NCBI GenBank assembly: GCA_038212215.1
Contig: JBBQUT010000004.1
Location: forward strand, 1 to 64,000
Source of the DNA: JALZAI01 sp038212215
GTDB lineage: Bacteria > Actinomycetota > Actinomycetes > Mycobacteriales > Jatrophihabitantaceae
Direction of reading: 5' to 3'
Length of the DNA: 64,000 bases
A model generated the notes under the pieces. That model saw only the letters and a list, made by a program, of their open reading frames with translations. It did no database searches and had not been told where the DNA came from. Below are positions 61,906 to 64,000 of the stretch, piece by piece. Each line of letters starts with the position of its first letter. Position 1 is the first letter of the stretch. The translations under genes were made by a program, and so were the position numbers.

Positions 61906-62097
61906 GTGGCCAACATCTGCGATGTCTGCGGCAAGGGGCCTGGCTTCGGCATGTCCGTTTCGTACTCCCACCGGCGCACCCACCGCCGGTGGAACCCGAA
62001 TGTGCAGAAAGTGCGTGCAATCGTTGCGCCCGGCACGCGTCGCCGAATCACGGTGTGCACGTCCTGCCTGAAGGCAGGCAAGGTCGTCCGAGGCTGA
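61906..62097 (+). CDS. rpmB: 50S ribosomal protein L28
   Basis: A 63-residue ribosomal protein (M)ANICDVCGKGPGFGMSVSYS ending VCTSCLKAGKVVRG. SHRRTHRRWNPNVQKVRAIV is the L28 core. Cys5/Cys8 and Cys51/Cys54 form a zinc ribbon, so this is the zinc-binding (C+) form. GTG at 61906 follows AGGAGG. It is convergent with thiL, 63 bp apart. Confidence 0.97.
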   Translation: MANICDVCGKGPGFGMSVSYSHRRTHRRWNPNVQKVRAIVAPGTRRRITVCTSCLKAGKVVRG

Positions 62098-62160
62098 GCC
62101 GCAACCGCTCACACGGCCCGTTTCGCCGATCAGCGAGGCGGGCTGTTCGGCGTTGTCAGC

Positions 62161-63117
62161 TCAGCGGAAGTGCTGGTGGCCGCCGATCGGCCAGCGGCGC
62201 CCGTCAACTCGCACGCCCTCGCCCTCGGACGCGACCCCGATCACTCGCCAGGGCTGCGGCACATCGGTGCCCTGCGGGAAGGTGGCGACGAGGGCGTAGT
62301 CGTCGCCGCCGGTGAGCACCCAGACCAGCGGGTCGACGTTCAGTGCGGCACCGACCTCACGCAGTTTCGCCGGCAGATCGAGCAGCTCGGCGCGCAGGTC
62401 CACGCGAACCCCGCTCGCGTCGGCGATGTTGGTCAGATCGGCGACGAGGCCGTCGCTGACGTCGGTCATCGCCGTCGCACCGAGTGCCGCGGCGCGCGGG
62501 CCCTCGGCGTAGGGCGGTTCGGGCCGCCGGTGCGCCGTCACCATCTGCACCGGCGAGCGGAAACCGCGGCCGAGCACGGCGAACCCGGCAGCAGCCCAGC
62601 CCAGCCGTCCGGCGACGGCGACGACGTCGCCTGGCCGGGCGCCGTCGAGGGTGATCGGAGCGCGGCCCTGCAGGTCGCCCAGCGCGGTAACAGCGAGGGT
62701 GATGACATCGGCGGCGGTGACGTCGCCGCCGACGATGGCAGCGCCGACCTCGCCACACTCTTCGCGCATGCCGGCGACCAGGTCGTCGATCCACTCCACG
62801 TCGCTCGATCCCGGTGTCGCGAGTCCGACGAGCAGCGCCGTCGGAACCGCGCCCATCGCGGCGATGTCGGCGAAGTTGCGTGCCGCCGCCTTGTGGCCGA
62901 TGTCGTTGGCCGTGGACCAGTCGCGGCGAAAGTGCCGGTTCTCCACGAGCAGATCGGTGGACGCCACGACTCGCCCGTCCGGTGTCGCGATCACGGCGGC
63001 GTCGTCACCAGGACCGATGAGCGTGCTGTCGACCTCCGGCGCCCCGGCGGTGACCCGCTTGATCAGCCCGAACTCGCCCAGATCCGAAACGGTAATGACA
63101 GCCTTGCCCTTCTGCAC
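62161..63117 (-). CDS. thiL: thiamine-monophosphate kinase
   Basis: A 318-residue enzyme that converts thiamine monophosphate to the active diphosphate. IGPGDDAAVI, STDLLVENRHFRRDWSTANDIGHKAAARNFADIAAMGA, IVGGDVTAAD and MTDVSDGLVADL are the AIR-synthase-type ATP and metal motifs. GTG at 63117 is used; it lacks a strong ribosome binding site. Divergent from the RAM-domain gene with an 86-bp gap. No TPP riboswitch was seen. Confidence 0.94.
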   Translation of the reverse strand: MQKGKAVITVSDLGEFGLIKRVTAGAPEVDSTLIGPGDDAAVIATPDGRVVASTDLLVENRHFRRDWSTANDIGHKAAARNFADIAAMGAVPTALLVGLATPGSSDVEWIDDLVAGMREECGEVGAAIVGGDVTAADVITLAVTALGDLQGRAPITLDGARPGDVVAVAGRLGWAAAGFAVLGRGFRSPVQMVTAHRRPEPPYAEGPRAAALGATAMTDVSDGLVADLTNIADASGVRVDLRAELLDLPAKLREVGAALNVDPLVWVLTGGDDYALVATFPQGTDVPQPWRVIGVASEGEGVRVDGRRWPIGGHQHFR

Positions 63118-63157
63118 CGCGCCACCCGAGCGGCGGACGCGTCTGTCTAGCCTGCGC

Positions 63158-63163
63158 TACGTT
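63158..63163 (+). promoter_or_regulatory. candidate -10 box (TACGTT) of the RAM-domain gene
   Basis: TACGTT would give a leader of about 35 nt to the ATG at 63204. Confidence 0.35.
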
Positions 63164-63203
63164 CTACCGGGCCGGACCACCGGACGAGGAGAGGACACGC
63201 CCC

Positions 63204-63440
63204 ATGAGTGTGAACGCCTACATTCTGATCCAGACCGAGGTCGGCAAAGCCGCGTCGGTCGCACGCGAGATCGGTGACCTCGAGGGAGTGACCGTGGCCG
63301 ACGACGTCACCGGCCCGTACGACGTCATCGTGCGCGCCGAGGCCGAGAATGTCGACGAGCTGGGCAAGCTGGTAGTGGCCCGGGTCCAGGCGGTTGCCGG
63401 GATCACGCGCACGCTGACCTGCCCGGTCGTCCACCTGTAG
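63204..63440 (+). CDS. stand-alone Lrp/AsnC-type RAM ligand-binding domain
   Basis: A 78-residue protein, MSVNAYILIQTEVGKAASVA... VAGITRTLTCPVVHL, that is only the C-terminal effector-binding (RAM) domain of Lrp/AsnC regulators, with the ferredoxin-like beta-alpha-beta pattern and the GPYDVIVRAEAENVDEL core. No DNA-binding domain is present, so it cannot act as an Lrp alone; such proteins may bind amino acids or partner with a full Lrp. ATG follows GGAGAGG. The next gene starts 24 bp later. Confidence 0.88.
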   Translation: MSVNAYILIQTEVGKAASVAREIGDLEGVTVADDVTGPYDVIVRAEAENVDELGKLVVARVQAVAGITRTLTCPVVHL

Positions 63441-63464
63441 GGACGTCCTGCACGGACTCGATCC

Positions 63465-64000
63465 ATGGGGGGCAGCGCGATCGACGCCACGACCCGCCGC
63501 GCGGCGCTGGTCGCGACCGCGGTCACGGTGCCGCTAGTACTGGTTGCTGCGCTTTTGATCGGCGGCGGGTCGGACGACCCGGGCAGCCCGACCTCCGCGG
63601 TGCCGCCGCCGGTGACCGTCAGCGCGCCGCCGGCGCAAGCCGCGACGCTCAAGCCGTGCACCGCAGTGCTGCAGGTGCTTCCCGAGCGCCTGGCCGGCCT
63701 CGCGCCGCGAGTGGTCCACTCCACACCGAGCTCGTCGTTCGTCGTCGCCTGGGGCGATCCGGCGGTCGTGCTGCGCTGCGGCGTGGCGCGACCCGCCTCG
63801 CTCAAACCGGGCGATTCCGAGCAGCTGTTCCAGGTGAACGGGGTCGCCTTCGCTCAGCAGGCGAGCGGCGACGCGACCGTGTACACCGCCGTGGACCGGG
63901 CCGCCTACGTCGAGGTGTCGGTGCCCTCGACGTTTGCTGGCGGGCCGTTGGCGCCGCTCGCCGCGGCCATCGGCAAGGCGCTGCCCGCCGTCTGTCAGGC
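63465..64000 (+). CDS. DUF3515 domain protein (cut by window edge)
   Basis: At least 178 residues with no stop before the edge. A helix near the N-terminus (ALVATAVTVPLVLVAALLIGG) and a Pro/Val-rich linker precede the domain, so it is anchored or secreted. CTAVLQVLPERLAGL, VVAWGDPAVVLRCGVARPA and VPSTFAGGPLAPLAAAIGKALPAVCQ match DUF3515, an actinobacterial family of unknown function, often encoded next to ddl near thiL. The conserved Cys pairs are visible. The end of the gene is outside the window. Confidence 0.85.
   Translation, partial: MGGSAIDATTRRAALVATAVTVPLVLVAALLIGGGSDDPGSPTSAVPPPVTVSAPPAQAATLKPCTAVLQVLPERLAGLAPRVVHSTPSSSFVVAWGDPAVVLRCGVARPASLKPGDSEQLFQVNGVAFAQQASGDATVYTAVDRAAYVEVSVPSTFAGGPLAPLAAAIGKALPAVCQ

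Noticed and set aside
62098..62160. Bidirectional terminator between rpmB and thiL
   Set aside because: GCCCG and GGCGGGC can pair only with a 3-nt bulge and there is no U-tract; too weak to call.
62161..63203. TPP riboswitch near thiL
   Set aside because: The 86-bp divergent gap lacks the conserved TPP-aptamer sequences.

Overview
The window is dense, GC-rich actinobacterial chromosome: 51 protein genes or gene ends, one tRNA, many GTG starts, frequent GTGA/ATGA stop-start overlaps, and -10 boxes of the TANNNT type, several of them placed for leaderless mRNAs. A GlnR-type nitrogen operator, an AftD-like arabinofuranosyltransferase with a DUF2613 protein nearby, a PdtaR-like ANTAR regulator, and an rpmF-rnc-mutM-smc-ftsY block point to an actinomycete. 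A Frankia/Jatrophihabitans/Nakamurella-type lineage is my guess from gene content only. No phage, insertion sequence, CRISPR array or plasmid gene was seen.

Layout. 0-3.7 kb: 5' end of rpsA, an HSL-family esterase, a small Gly/Cys-rich membrane protein, a methyltransferase and a DUF3068 protein. 3.8-17.6 kb: a cell-envelope glycan island (GT-C-like membrane protein, acyltransferase, AftD-like protein, GT4 glycosyltransferase, DUF2613 protein, a second large membrane protein, an MOP-type flippase, a secreted alpha/beta-hydrolase lipoprotein, a methyltransferase) in which opposing genes repeatedly overlap at their 3' ends. 17.6-22.1 kb: a GNAT protein, polA and a second GNAT protein. 22.2-28.4 kb: a complete branched-chain amino acid-type ABC transporter (livK-H-M-G-F) whose LivM carries an extra ~400-residue membrane region. 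28.6-33.2 kb: pdtaR, tRNA-Leu(CAA), an aromatic amino acid decarboxylase, tesB and pyk.

33.2-42 kb is a nitrogen block read leftwards: amt-glnB-glnD-gltB, with a near-consensus GlnR box ahead of amt and a weaker GlnR-like element ahead of gltB; gltD is absent. pepN follows on the opposite strand. 44.6-46.8 kb: tdh-kbl threonine catabolism. 46.8-62 kb: the conserved translation, secretion and DNA-maintenance run ftsY, L,D-transpeptidase, smc, a small coiled-coil protein, mutM, rnc, rpmF, a DUF177 protein, a DivIVA-like protein, coaD, rsmD, recG and a DAK2-domain kinase. 61.9-64 kb: rpmB, thiL, an orphan Lrp-type RAM domain and the start of a DUF3515 gene.

From general knowledge, gene order resembles two separate parts of the Mycobacterium tuberculosis chromosome (pyk-tesB...pdtaR...polA-rpsA, and glnD-glnB-amt-ftsY-smc...recG...thiL-DUF3515) brought together, with the glycan genes inserted between rpsA and polA. 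The most unusual signals are the LivM fusion, a perfect hairpin 3 nt before the rnc start codon, the two GlnR-type elements, a two-unit 13-bp tandem repeat behind mutM, long antisense overlaps of membrane-protein genes, a polA start codon inside a duplicated element, and a possible 7-codon leaderless upstream ORF coupled to the decarboxylase.
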